Positions 8,985 through 18,184 of a stretch of 24,405 nucleotides of DNA are shown here, one piece after another (the first letter of the stretch is position 1; every line of letters begins with the position of its first letter). The notes under the pieces were generated by a model, which worked only from the letters and a program-made list of their open reading frames with translations, did no database searches and was not told where the DNA came from. A program made the translations under genes and the position numbers. This DNA is from Chara braunii. Taxonomy: Eukaryota > Streptophyta > Charophyceae > Charales > Characeae. The stretch is taken from positions 759,016-783,420 of the forward strand of contig BFEA01000479.1 in the NCBI GenBank assembly GCA_003427395.1. Reading direction: 5' to 3'.

Positions 8985-9162
8985 CAATGGTAGACTGGAA
9001 AAATGTACGTTTGCCGGTTCTGCTCGGGACTCATGTGTCTCAGTTGTTCTTGTCGAAATGGTCATAAACGCGGGGTGATCTCCACGAGTCAATTCCTACT
9101 TCGCCTTGGCATTATCTTTTCTATTGTGTCTCATATTAATGTCGAATTTTTTTGTTTTTTGA

Positions 9163-9498
9163 AAGAAAGTTCCATTTCTGTTATATGAGCTTGGAAGCAG
9201 GCTCGACGTCCCTCGCATTAATAGCTACGGCCACGGAGATGAGCCGCGCATTCCTGTTAAGCTTAACCCCACAGCGACAAAACGTCGCCGGCTCTCCAAA
9301 GAACAGTGCTCAAGGCACACTGTCGGCTCACAACCTGTTGGGAAACCGTCTCATCTATCTACACTCTGTCTATCTACACTGTTAATGTCTGTGTTTTTTT
9401 CCCTGTTCGGACAAAACCCCCCATCCGCTGGAGGGTTCTGTAGATTCCTATGTTTTATATATGTTTTGTTTATGCATTTTGCGAGGTTGCTTTATTAG
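9163..9498 (+). CDS. Coding-like ORF without a start, basic protein with hydrophobic end
   Basis: The frame opens after TGA at 9160 and ends at TAG 9498. It encodes a polar section with a basic cluster (TKRRRLSKEQ), followed by hydrophobic sequence near the C-terminus (LLMSVFFSLFG and FLCFIYVLFMHF). There is no ATG before 9385, so the N-terminal part may be in another exon or lost to a frameshift; a Cys-rich ORF (9003-9188) lies just upstream in a different frame. Function unknown. Confidence 0.3.
   Translation, partial: KKVPFLLYELGSRLDVPRINSYGHGDEPRIPVKLNPTATKRRRLSKEQCSRHTVGSQPVGKPSHLSTLCLSTLLMSVFFSLFGQNPPSAGGFCRFLCFIYVLFMHFARLLY
9411..9441. repeat. Imperfect hairpin
   Basis: ACAAAACCC (9411-9419) pairs with GGGTTCTGT (9433-9441) with one mismatch in nine, loop of 13 nt. 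It lies inside the open frame of the preceding entry. Confidence 0.4.
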
Positions 9499-9598
9499 TA
9501 GTTAACACCATGCTGTGTCACTTTATGCTGATAGTCATTCTTGCGCATGGCTGTCTGTTATCTTTGATGCAGAGCTTATGCTACAAACGTGATGGTCA

Positions 9599-10093
9599 AT
9601 GCAAATCGCTATGTCTAGACATACTGCCCTTCGTTCATTCTGCGCTTTTTATGCGCTCCACGACCAGAACTGGGTGGATGATATATGCATCGACACATAT
9701 ACTGAACTCCTTATGCCAATGTTTCCAGATGTTTTGTTTGCGTCATGTCATACATACAATTGTGCCATTGCTTGCCAAGATTGGCGTCGCACACACGATT
9801 CGCTCACGGTCCGTGCTGCGGGGTTGCCATTTGGCCATTTTAGACGCTGTTTTTTTCCCTTACATGTAAATAACAGTTACTGGGCGCTGACACACTTTGT
9901 TGTGAAAAATTCAACAATTTACATTTACGATAGCTATCACAACCAGCATCTGTCTATCTTTCATGATTTGCTTACATGGCTCCAAGCAGAAACGGTTATT
10001 TCATAGTCGGTCCATTCCACGCAGAATGTTTATATTGCCGGTCCAGTCCAAAATAACCACACTGATTGGGGAGTGTTCATGCTTGCTATGTAA
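9599..10093 (+). pseudogene. Ulp1/C48-type cysteine protease, inactivated
   Basis: C48 peptidases cleave ubiquitin-like modifiers or viral and transposon polyproteins. The match here runs in family order: W-V-D-D with DTYTELL at residues 25-38 (the family's W-L-x-D helix); FFPLHVNNSYWAL at 85-97 (the P-x-H/N...HW block); IYIYDSY at 107-113 with the catalytic Asp (D111, codon 9929-9931); and, past a TAG stop at 10004-10006, VQNNHTDWGVFML in the same frame, the Q...DCG block. Two catalytic positions are changed: the HW histidine is Tyr (codon 9878-9880, a C-to-T change explains it) and the DCG cysteine is Trp (10067-10069). With the in-frame stop this is a dead gene. The DCG-type ending favours C48 over the adenain family. 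Such proteases occur in hosts, DNA viruses and transposons, and the neighbours do not decide which. Confidence 0.7.
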
Positions 10094-10251
10094 CGGTTCC
10101 TGCTAGTTTCGCCTGTCTCTTCCCATGTCGTTGCCTTTTCACATCTGGATATTCCGTGTTACAGACGACTTTTTCATAATGAGCTTTTTGCAGCATCCAT
10201 CACGTCTTCCTTCTCGTCAACTGCCTGGCTTGTCAGCGGTGCTACGTACAC

Positions 10252-10476
10252 ATGTGGCCACCGGTCTACGCCCCAGGGTACAGTTGCTTCCCGTTGCCGC
10301 TTCTTCTTGCTTCCGTCGTGTCGTTTCTCTTTGGCTTACAATACGTTATTCCCGTTGTCGTTTGGTTAACTGGAAATGTGCTTGTGCACCGACGAGGTGT
10401 CAATGATATATATATATACGTTTGTATATCTATTGTGAAAGCGTTTATTAGTTATACGCCTCTCTTATGTAACTAA
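10252..10476 (+). CDS. Low-confidence small membrane protein ORF
   Basis: From ATG 10252 the ORF encodes hydrophobic segments (PLLLASVVSFLFGLQYVIP) and ends at TAA. It overlaps two other open frames, so the call rests only on the plausible two-helix membrane topology. Confidence 0.25.
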   Translation: MWPPVYAPGYSCFPLPLLLASVVSFLFGLQYVIPVVVWLTGNVLVHRRGVNDIYIYVCISIVKAFISYTPLLCN

Positions 10477-10479
10477 TCG

Positions 10480-11300
10480 CCTTGCCATGTTTATTGGATG
10501 TTTGTTTGTGTTTTCGTGTGCAGGCTTTTCGGCGGAGTGTGAACAGGTAATATAACTCTGTCGTAAATGATACCGAAATCGAACATTGACTTATTGAAAT
10601 CCCTTCATATTTGACAGCTGGGAGATCGACAGTCGAATGTTTTTAGAGGCAAATCGAGTTGTTTTCTATAATGAAGCTACTCCGTGCTTTTAAATTTGTA
10701 TGTCGTTGTTCCGTCTCTGGACTTGCCCTTTTGCTTCTCATGGATATGACACTGCGTTGAACTTGTTCGGTGGCATCCGTAGACCGACTTCTTGTTCTCG
10801 CTGCGTTGAATCGCCGGTGCCTCCGGGCTTCCTTTTTCGATAAACAATGGTGTAAAAAAGGGCAAACTGCACACTCCGAAAAAGGAACAAAAAATAGAAG
10901 AAGAGAGGCTACACGGACTTGGTCGTGATAACAACCGGATGCATTCCCCTCCATGCCTGTGAGTATACGGTGCAACCCTTTGCCAAAACACATCTGGGAT
11001 GGATCACAAATAACTCGAGCAGAACATAAATAGGAGACACACAATCAACCGAAAAACATGGAGAAAGTTTGCGAAGAGGGCGTTCTATATTACCCTCTTC
11101 GCCACTGGTGCAGTAGAGAATGCATTTTCTTTTTTCCCCCGTTTCTCTCTCGCTCGTAGGTACCCGAAAAACTGAATTTGTGGGTCGGCGCTGCCCCTGC
11201 GTTCCGCCCCCGATTGCCTGGGGAGCTGGCTAAACCTTGTTTCGCAACCCGGGTGGGGGTGTTAATGACTGAAGTTTTAAGATCTGTATCGTTTACCGTC
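10480..11300. other. Gene-free stretch
   Basis: Overlapping open frames on the minus strand at 10643-11044 and 11090-11815 are low complexity or conflict with each other. I see no supported gene. Confidence 0.35.
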
Positions 11301-11387
11301 CCTCTTCTACCTCTCTCCCTTTCCCTCTCCCTCCCCCTCTCTCTCTTTCTCTGTCTCTCTCTCTTTCTCGCTCTCTCTCTCTCTTTT
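11301..11387 (+). repeat. Imperfect (CT)n tract
   Basis: Pyrimidine-rich CT/CCCT repeats, perfect CT in the second half. Confidence 0.9.
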
Positions 11388-11434
11388 TTATTAAACTTCT
11401 TTCCCCCCGCCATTGTGCTTATCGCACTACGCCT

Positions 11435-11746
11435 TTGCTCTCTCTCTTCCGCTGCCCCTGCTCTCGTATAGGACATCCACAAACGCGTGTGCCAATATGT
11501 CGGCTCCTTTTCCCTAGCGTCGTTACACAGCGCGTCGTCTTTTTCGCTGTGTTCAAAATTCGCTGCACGGCGGCGGAAAAGCCAAAAAAACGTGTGCGGA
11601 GACCCCTGACCGCCGGGAAGAGCATCTGTGTAATCAAAGAGCCGCGACGTGTTTACACAAAGCAAACGAAACCGACAGTGTTCGGCAGAGCCGCCTGGAC
11701 CGCGATGCAGCATGACACAAATGAGCGCGGGAGAGAAAAAGAATAG
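11435..11746 (+). CDS. Basic protein ORF, low confidence
   Basis: The second half of this open frame is strongly basic and protein-like (AAEKPKKRVRRPLTAGK, then VIKEPRRVYTKQTKPTVFG), the composition of DNA-packaging or nuclear proteins; it ends in TAG. No ATG precedes the basic section, so the start is unknown. It lies directly upstream of the charged helical ORF, in a different frame. Confidence 0.35.
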   Translation: MLSLFRCPCSRIGHPQTRVPICRLLFPSVVTQRVVFFAVFKIRCTAAEKPKKRVRRPLTAGKSICVIKEPRRVYTKQTKPTVFGRAAWTAMQHDTNERGREKE

Positions 11747-12189
11747 CGCAAGGTTCCTTCCAAGATAGCGCCCCGCCGCAGTGTGCGGATCCGATAGAGC
11801 ATGACCATGCGGCAACGCTTTCCCAGGAAGAGCAGCTAGAAAGAAAGCGAGCGAACCGCAAAATGCGAGTAAACCTTGAAGCAGTTGTGGAGAAACAACA
11901 ACGTCTTAAACGTAACGCAGAATGGCATCACAAAAAACGGGCCTTGAAATGAGCAGATCACCTCGACTCCATGCTGAAACCTTCGATCGTGAAGGCCCTG
12001 AGACTCAAGCAGTTGGCTCGCATTAAACATTTGGGTGTCGCCCCGACGCCGGCCGCTCGTTCAACGACGTGTGCTCCTCCACTCAGCACACAGCATCTTT
12101 CCCATGACACATCAGCCGGGGGGTTATCAACACCGTCAACGCGCACTGCCCGTGTGGCAGAAGCTGTGATACATTCATGTTTGGATTGA
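11725..12189 (+). pseudogene. Charged helical protein interrupted by TGA
   Basis: One frame runs from 11725 to TGA 12189 with a single internal TGA at 11950-11952. The first part is highly charged and helical (SQEEQLERKRANRKM, then LEAVVEKQQRLKRNAEW), coiled-coil-like; after the stop it continues with MLKPSIVKALRLKQLARIKH and a Pro/Thr/Ser-rich tail. The continuous character on both sides suggests one gene broken by a single C-to-T change of a CGA codon, or a short exon boundary not detected. No family recognised. An 8-bp perfect hairpin follows the final stop by 8 nt. Confidence 0.45.
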
Positions 12190-12197
12190 ATGGCCCA

Positions 12198-12216
12198 AGA
12201 CCGCGAAACGCGGTCT
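12198..12216 (+). terminator. Perfect 8-bp hairpin just after a stop codon
   Basis: AGACCGCG (12198-12205) pairs with CGCGGTCT (12209-12216), loop AAA. Its place 8 nt after the stop at 12189 suggests a 3'-end or transcript-stability element, comparable in position to a histone-type stem-loop but without that consensus. Confidence 0.4.
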
Positions 12217-12303
12217 GCTTTGCACCCGCCGTTTCTCTCTGCAATTACGGCAGAACATAAAGATGTCGTCTTTCTAGTGGGATGAATTCGGGTGCTCGAT
12301 CCA

Positions 12304-12680
12304 GCGGCCTAGCTCAGTTGGTAAGGCACACAAGTGGCATTCAGGAGGTCTTGGGTTCAATCTCCATTGGCCTCATGCACCTTCCTGGGCAAGCTTGGCG
12401 CCCTCCACCTAGAGATATGTCGTTGGTCCCCCCGAGTGGCATTGAGTAGAGACTGCTGATGTTCATAAGGGGAGGGGACGGGAGGGGAGGCACAGTGACT
12501 GGCCCATCGAAGTAGCTCGGTCCTGATGCTACCGGCTGACCCCTGGCCGGTATCACCCACCTGCTGTAGCAGGTATCGCACCTGCTGGTGGGTGCAGCTT
12601 CCGCATGTTCCCTCGTTGGAGGCTTGAGCAGGGATGTGGCTGCAACGGGGTTCCCCGTAATACTATAATGACAATAAAAA
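12304..12680 (+). mobile_element. tRNA-derived SINE-like unit
   Basis: CCTAGCTCAGTTGGTAAGGC matches an RNA polymerase III A box and GGGTTCAATCTCC, about 35 nt later, matches a B box, with tRNA-like spacing. The acceptor arms do not pair, so this is not a working tRNA. About 300 bp of unrelated body follows, ending in CAATAAAAAA (12671-12680). This head-body-A-rich tail plan is that of a SINE. Target-site duplications could not be confirmed. Confidence 0.55.
12554..12594. repeat. Long imperfect palindrome in the SINE-like body
   Basis: CACCCACC (12554-12561) pairs with GGTGGGTG (12587-12594), and AGCAGGT (12568-12574) with ACCTGCT (12580-12586), loop ATCGC. Together 15 bp with one 6-nt bulge. 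Confidence 0.6.
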
Positions 12681-13524
12681 AGGCCTGAAAGGCCGTCCTG
12701 TCCAAATTTGACAGGTAATTGAATTGGTTGGCCTGTAGTGGCCCGTACATTTCTTAAAATAAATCATGGATTGTTAACGGGCACGACTCTAGGAAGTGCT
12801 GGTGGTCTAACGAAAAGGACACTTGCTTCATTCACATTTTACCCGAATGGGAAACACCAGATCTTGGTCACATGCCTCCTCTACCGAGCGGACCCGCTGG
12901 GAGCATACTCAAAGCAAGCCAATGGCTTGCGATAACGCACCAGAGCAAACCATATACAGCAACCAAGTTTTGGGCTCTTTTGAATTAAAAAAAAAGATAA
13001 AAAAGAACCGGTGAAAAGCGAGCTAGCTATATGTCAGAGAGCATTTCAGCACCCCTAGCATTACCTCGTGTTGTAAAAAAAAAAAAGCAAAAAAAAAAAA
13101 TCCCAAGGGAGCATTTGAAATCTCGGGACATCGCATTGATTTGCCCCGACTGTATAGCAGAAGGCATGTTGTGTTGTTGTTGAGGCGGTAGTTCGGGTTG
13201 CTGCGCCTGATTATGTAGATGGCATGATAGCTATTATGACAGTAAGGGGAAGACTGGTAGCAGAAAGCTGTTGCCGAGCACGAGGTCTCCTGTGCGAGTA
13301 TGCCCTGATGGCGGTAGCGTGTTTTTTTTTTTGTTTTTTTATGTGGATGAGCTACAACACGCACAGAGAGCTTCAGTAAATAAATGAATGTCATAAAATC
13401 TGGTCAATACCAAAAGTGTGATCTGGGAGTTCCTCTTTCCGTGAACAGTCTGGGCAAGAAACGTCACAAAGTGTTGTATCAAGGAGTGATCTGGCAGTTT
13501 CAATTCCCAGAAACAGTGTGGACG
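12681..13524. other. Gene-free stretch
   Basis: Short A and T homopolymers (near 13075-13098 and 13321-13340); no supported gene or structured repeat. Confidence 0.4.
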
Positions 13525-13525
13525 C

Positions 13526-13556
<31 letters not shown>

Positions 13557-13579
13557 TCTCTCTCTCTCTCTATCCATCC

Positions 13580-13615
<36 letters not shown>

Positions 13616-13632
13616 CTATCTCTATCTATCTC

Positions 13633-13692
<60 letters not shown>
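13525..13692 (+). repeat. (CT)n/(CTAT)n microsatellite
   Basis: 168 bp of CT and CTAT (ATCT) units, ending in a long perfect tetranucleotide run. Its translation yields spurious LSIYLS-repeat ORFs. Confidence 0.95.
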
Positions 13693-13693
<1 letters not shown>

Positions 13694-13842
13694 GTGCACC
13701 GTTATCCACCTCTTCTTAATACTGTGAGTGTTTACACGAGAGTGATGGTCGACATTACTAGAGTAATTTGTTTGCCTCTATGTGTGGTGAAAGACTTAGT
13801 AGAGAAGAGGATCACCTGTATAGACGATTGATCCACAAGTTC

Positions 13843-13845
<3 letters not shown>

Positions 13846-13895
<50 letters not shown>
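13846..13895 (+). repeat. (GA)25 microsatellite
   Basis: Perfect GA repeat of about 50 bp. Confidence 0.95.
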
Positions 13896-13896
<1 letters not shown>

Positions 13897-14110
13897 ATCC
13901 GGCCTAAATATCCCATGTGGATCTGTGCTTTCGACTGACATCGGCATTGCCCAAAGAGGAGAAAAAGACAAGGGAAAACTAGGGCGCAGTCACGATTTGA
14001 GTTTCAAAATGCAGTCTAGGCAAAACACTGAAAAATGTTGAATGTCTACAAGCTAGCTTAAGGAATGGATCTTCTGCTAGAACATGCAAATATACATTGC
14101 CATTTTTTTT

Positions 14111-14168
14111 GTGTGTGTATGTGTGTGTGAGAGAGAAAGAAAAAGAGAGAGACATAGAGAGAGGGAGA
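14111..14168 (+). repeat. (GT)n-(GA)n compound microsatellite
   Basis: A short GT tract passes into an imperfect GA tract. Confidence 0.85.
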
Positions 14169-14309
14169 CAAAACAAGTAAGTTTCGAAGTTCGCATGTGA
14201 TTTAATGGTATCTCATTTCATGTAATTTGCAGACTTTTTCTAAGCACCTTTGGACGTGATTACTGCTAGACTCATCAATGTCTGGTCGCCTTTGTCCTTT
14301 CTGACAACC

Positions 14310-14526
14310 NTGTTCTCNNTCGCTTACCGCTTACCAGACACCTAACTACTNACAGATCACTGCTTGCCTATGGACTGAGAACTAACCTGCCACAANGACT
14401 CTTGATTTTGTACCCGACTACTGATAGGTCATTATTGTCCTCGAGCACAACTGCCAATGTGTCATTGTTGACTTGGCACATAACTGTTCACCCCGCGCAG
14501 ATGCAGCAACGCGGATTAGAGCAGGN
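14310..14526. other. Stretch with ambiguous bases
   Basis: N at 14310, 14318-14319, 14351, 14396 and 14526 marks low-quality or polymorphic sequence; no gene is visible. Confidence 0.95.
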
Positions 14527-14699
14527 GAATGAATCTCAAGGCGTTTTGTGCAGAGATACAAAGAGGCCAGACGGATAATCACAGTCTGTTGCACAGAATG
14601 ACCAGGGGAGGAAAGGGGAAGATGAATAGTACAAGCTTGGTGGACTGAGGACGAACTGTGAGCATGCCAGCACGTAGTTTTTTTTTTGAGACCATCTTT

Positions 14700-14781
14700 C
14701 GAGTTATGCACGCCATTCGAACTCGAGTCTGTATCTCAACAGTTCATCGATGCTAGACCGCGGAGTTTCTTTAGTCTAGCA
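14700..14781. repeat. Two perfect inverted repeats
   Basis: CGAGTT/AACTCG (14700-14705 with 14720-14725) and TGCTAGAC/GTCTAGCA (14751-14758 with 14774-14781). Loops of 14-15 nt. Confidence 0.4.
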
Positions 14782-15106
14782 TAGATCAGGTCGATACCGT
14801 TGATCCCGACCCAAAGTTAGGTGTTAGGCGGGCGGCCTGCTGCTGTGCGGTCTCTCTCACTGGCCAGAGCCATTAGGCCTCGCTGTGTCACTAGTCAAAT
14901 ATCTACACAATGGAGCCCATCTCGAGAACGTTTCTCCTACAACCATGCTTTATATACAAAGCTTTCCCGGGACATCCAGATCCCGAGGCAGGATTTCACA
15001 CTGCTTTATAGATACACTTGTGTACGTACTTCAACTCCTCAATGCACCGTCAGACTGCTATCCACGAATAGCGTGCATTCATCTCTGTCAGCGGGCAGGA
15101 TCTAGA

Positions 15107-15169
<63 letters not shown>

Positions 15170-15380
15170 ATCTGTAACGTAGCAATCAACAAAACTGAAA
15201 CTGAGATTGCACACGCATTCTTTTACTTAGTCTGACTTATGTTCTGAAAGTCAACTAAAGTCAAAATTGGGGTACATGCAACGCACTCAACCAACATAGA
15301 GAGATGTGCAGATAGGGGCTAATATCTGGGTTTATAGAGGGAAAGCAACAATTACCTTTCAATTCCCTGCCTCCAGAGCC
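14782..15380. other. Gene-free stretch with a CT microsatellite
   Basis: Contains the (CT)n tract listed separately; ORFs here are short or run into that tract. Confidence 0.4.
15109..15168 (+). repeat. (CT)29 microsatellite
   Basis: Near-perfect CT repeat of about 60 bp. Confidence 0.95.
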
Positions 15381-15464
15381 TCGCCTAGGCTCCGGCAGAG
15401 CTCCCGCAATCGGTGGGTTGACTCCCCACAGAGTCTTGCTGCGGTCTTACGGGTTGCAATCCCG
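15377..15464. repeat. Cluster of small hairpins
   Basis: GAGCC/GGCTC, GTGGG/CCCAC (loop TTGACTC), GACTC/GAGTC and CGGG/CCCG (loop TTGCAAT) lie within about 90 bp. Two share a GGGTTG...TCCC core with different flanking pairs. Individually weak. Confidence 0.3.
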
Positions 15465-15655
15465 CCTGCCGCCTTCTTCTCAGATCAGGACTAGACTTAG
15501 ATTTAGAAGGGCAGAATGAGAGAATTTGAGACTCTGAGATCCAAGGGAGGTGCACTCAGGCTCGCAGGAGAGGGCCTGGGTATCTTGCTTCGCCTGAGGG
15601 CCCTGCAATGATGGCCAAAACCCACAGCCTTCCGTCAACCGGAAGTCAAACCTGA

Positions 15656-16273
15656 AGTCACCCTGCCGGACCACTCCCTGTTGGCGACCCTCTAAATCAC
15701 ATCAACACCTTCCCTCCTCTACTCTCTTTCCCAAGGACCTTGACCATACTCCCACCCTCACAATACCGTTTCCCACTCACAACGATCGCAGCAACCTTCT
15801 CTTGGCCAAAGTATGTAGGCCGGCGCATGCAACAGCGAAGTGTTGCGGAACACAGCAAACCACGACACTACCAGCCGCGGCAGCCTGCCGTAAGCCCAAT
15901 GCCAGCTACAGCCGAAAAACGCGGCCAAACCAAGCAGCGGAATGAACAGTAGTGGGACAACAAGCTGGAGGAAGCCGGAGGAAGCCCGCGGCCGCCGTGC
16001 AAGTGCCGAAATAACCAGCACGAGGGGCGACAAGTGCCGACAATACTGCAGCAAGTGCAGTACCCCAATGAGCCCCTCCTCATGCAGCAAAAGTAGCACC
16101 ACGCCACCTAAACTGCCGAGTCTTCACCCCATAGCGGGCCTGCTGCTGTTCGTTTGGTGGCGGGTGGCGTTGTCAATGGTCGAGCAAGCCCGCAGCTTGC
16201 TGGTCGCCTGCCCCTGCCTGCGCGAAAACGTCAATTTAACCCCTCCACTCAGTCGATTCCAAAGAATATCGAG
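15656..16273 (+). pseudogene. Low-confidence ORF broken only by TAG/TAA codons
   Basis: One frame is free of TGA from 15656 to TGA 16271-16273 but has TAG at 15950, TAG near 16088 and TAA near 16103. The encoded sequence is protein-like and rich in Gln, Pro and basic residues (AEKRGQTKQRNEQ before the first TAG, WDNKLEEAGGS after it). No domain is recognised. It could be a pseudogene, chance in GC-rich DNA, or evidence for reassigned TAR codons. Confidence 0.25.
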
Positions 16274-16390
16274 TGAGTCACTCCTCCTTTCCCTCTTCTT
16301 CACTCCCCACCATAGCTCCGCGCGGGAGCTTTTCTCACTATCTCCCTCCACTCTCCACCTTCTGCCAATCCACTTCTACCATCGGATTCG

Positions 16391-17245
16391 CCCGGGGATA
16401 AAACCCCGGGGTCGCCTTCTTCCCCGATCGATTCTGAGAGGGAATGAGCGAGCTAAGCCCCCTCCGCTGCGCTCACATCTTCCTACTTCGCCATCTCCGC
16501 GTTGCTCCCTCGCAAGCACCTGGCCCAACCCACATCCAGGTTCGTTCCAATCTCCTCCCTGCCACCTGCTATCTCCGCTCTCTACTTCCTACCATTAGTG
16601 CAGCCCCCTTGCCTCTGTATGCACCTCGGCACGAGTCCCAACCGAGTTCATCCCGTCCCCCCTTCCTGATTGCTACCTTTACTGTTGAAAGCACCCGGCG
16701 CAATATCGCGTCTGGGTTCATTCAACTTTCTCAGCCCTCTCCCCGTAGCCCGTTGCGCTGCCAGCTCGTCGCCCCTGCCTAGCACCTCTCCTGTCGTGAC
16801 GTCCTGCCCCCTGCCTGCTCCGTTCGTCCTTCCTTCTTCCGTCTCGACAGTACCTGGCGCTAACCCCCGCCCAGGTTCACTCGATCCCTTACTCCCTTGC
16901 CTTGCCCCGCCTCCGCTTGTCTGCGCTGGTTCTCCCCTCTGGCTCGGCAACGTCCAATGCAAATCTGGGCCGACTACTCTAGCGCCACATAAGACTTCTC
17001 CAGAGTCGATTACCGGCAACTCGGATAGTCCTCCGTTCTTACAAGTGACTTAGCCGGCGACTGTCCCCACGGCCTCTCCCGCTCTTTTCTCAAGCAAGAG
17101 TTGTTGTCGTCTCAACCTCCATCGGTCGGTTCCCACACAGATAGCCCCCTCGGCGGCATACCCTGCCGCACAGTCTAGCGGCCTCGGTAAGCCGGGCCCC
17201 TTCCCTGCCGGTCTGCATGTACCCGGTGCAACCCTGCGTCCGGGT
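16391..17245 (+). repeat. Second hairpin family with covarying arms, at least five units
   Basis: Units of about 22-25 nt each follow a GCA/GTA-like lead and four of the five are followed directly by TTC or TCCA. They are ACCTGG/CCAGGT (16518-16541), CTCGG/CCGAG (16625-16646), ACCCGG/CTGGGT with one G-T pair (16693-16717), ACCTGG/CCAGGT (16852-16876) and ACCCGG/CCGGGT (17221-17245). Loops are alike in three (CGC(A/T)A... or TGCAACCC...GC). A separate perfect CCCGGGG/CCCCGGG hairpin lies at about 16390-16410. Spacing is irregular (107, 68, 159 and 369 nt between starts). Arms change together, so the stem seems conserved. Confidence 0.6.
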
Positions 17246-17399
17246 CCATTTCAGATCTTTGTGCATATTCCTTGCGCCGTGGCCATGCAAATCTTCCCTG
17301 TACCGTTCCAACTTTAACGGATGCCCCGAAGGACCCCCGCTTCGCAGCACCCTGCGGCCCTGCAAAATGGCCCCGCTATCGCGTCCCAGAACGGGACGC
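17180..17399. repeat. Further strong hairpins
   Basis: GGCC-T-CGG pairs with CCG-GGCC (17180-17198, one bulged T, loop TAAG). CGCAG/CTGCG (17343-17356, loop CACC). GCGTCCC/GGGACGC (17381-17399, loop AGAAC). Confidence 0.45.
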
Positions 17400-17627
17400 A
17401 ACTAAAAGCAAAAAAAAAAAATCGGATCTCTTAATCCTTAATTCAATCAATAAACAAAAACAAAGCCGGATAATTATACCAGCATCGCGATTAATTTTAA
17501 CGGAAAAATCACACGCACGCCTTAAACTGCGCGCCCACTCACCCTTCCTACTCAGACAAACCTGAGCCTGCGTGCGAACTATCCCCGTGTTTTTCACGCA
17601 GGCACTCAAAAATCCAGGTTAGCCGAG

Positions 17628-17699
17628 CCTTCCTATCACTTGCAAAACCTTCCTATCACTTGCAAAAACCAAGGCGGATACCCTTGTAAGGGTATTCGC
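17628..17699. repeat. 20-bp tandem duplication next to a 10-bp stem hairpin
   Basis: CCTTCCTATCACTTGCAAAA occurs twice in tandem (17628-17647, 17648-17667). Just after it, GCGGATACCC (17674-17683) pairs with GGGTATTCGC (17690-17699), including one G-T pair, loop TTGTAA. Confidence 0.7.
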
Positions 17700-17821
17700 G
17701 CCGACGGGAGGGCTCACAAGCTGTCTTGGCTGGGCCGTCGCCTGTGACTTATACTGTCGCAGGGCAGAGCAGTGGGACCGGACGGGCCAGCGAGGCCATA
17801 CTCCAACCTGGGTAAGTTTTC

Positions 17822-18184
17822 TCACCTCCGCACTGGACTCCGTAGATCTTCGATGAAGGCCAGTGTGCCGTGGATGATGTAGGTCGAGGGAACTGTCAAT
17901 TCTGCAGTCCGTAGATTGAGTAGATCTGTGCAGTCAAAAGCGAAGGTCCCAACGGGAAATGTCCCAATCCCGGTCCAACTGTCGTTTCGATGATTTTGTT
18001 GATGTCGACCGGGGATAACCTCCAAAACTGAATCTGCTCCATTAGCCCTGAGCGCAACCAGATGCGCAGACACTGGCATAATGTTACACAAGTCTTTTCC
18101 AAATAAAATAGGAAAAAGGTAGGCCGAGGATGATGCCAGATTGCTTAGAAGTGAGTTGAAAAGGTGGGCCGCAGACCCGCACAC
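17822..18184 (-). CDS. Coding-like exon, unknown protein
   Basis: A minus-strand open frame of 120 codons with even composition and no low complexity: segments CNIMPVSAHLVALRANGADS, GTFPVGTFAFDCTDLLN and TYIIHGTLAFIEDLRSP alternate hydrophobic and polar residues as in beta-rich proteins. It has no ATG before an internal one at about 18079, and its TGA lies inside GTGAGA, which also fits a splice donor, so the real unit may be an internal exon. It lies just outside the recombinase on the opposite strand, so it may be part of the retrotransposon or of an older neighbour. I do not recognise it. Confidence 0.4.
   Translation of the reverse strand: MCGSAAHLFNSLLSNLASSSAYLFPILFGKDLCNIMPVSAHLVALRANGADSVLEVIPGRHQQNHRNDSWTGIGTFPVGTFAFDCTDLLNLRTAELTVPSTYIIHGTLAFIEDLRSPVRR

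Noticed and set aside
9599-10093. Adenain (C5) protease of a Maverick-type element
   Set aside because: The terminal block is of the D-C-G type (here D-W-G) and the WVDD helix fits C48; adenain-type spacing is not seen.
12303-12375. Functional tRNA gene
   Set aside because: A and B boxes fit, but the acceptor arms do not pair and the T-stem is imperfect; better read as a SINE head.
13384-13727. ORFs with LSIYLS repeats
   Set aside because: Direct translation of the (CTAT)n and (CT)n microsatellite.
15942-16598. 218-codon Ser/Pro/Leu-rich ORF
   Set aside because: Composition follows the pyrimidine-rich DNA and there is no domain; it conflicts with another frame that looks better.
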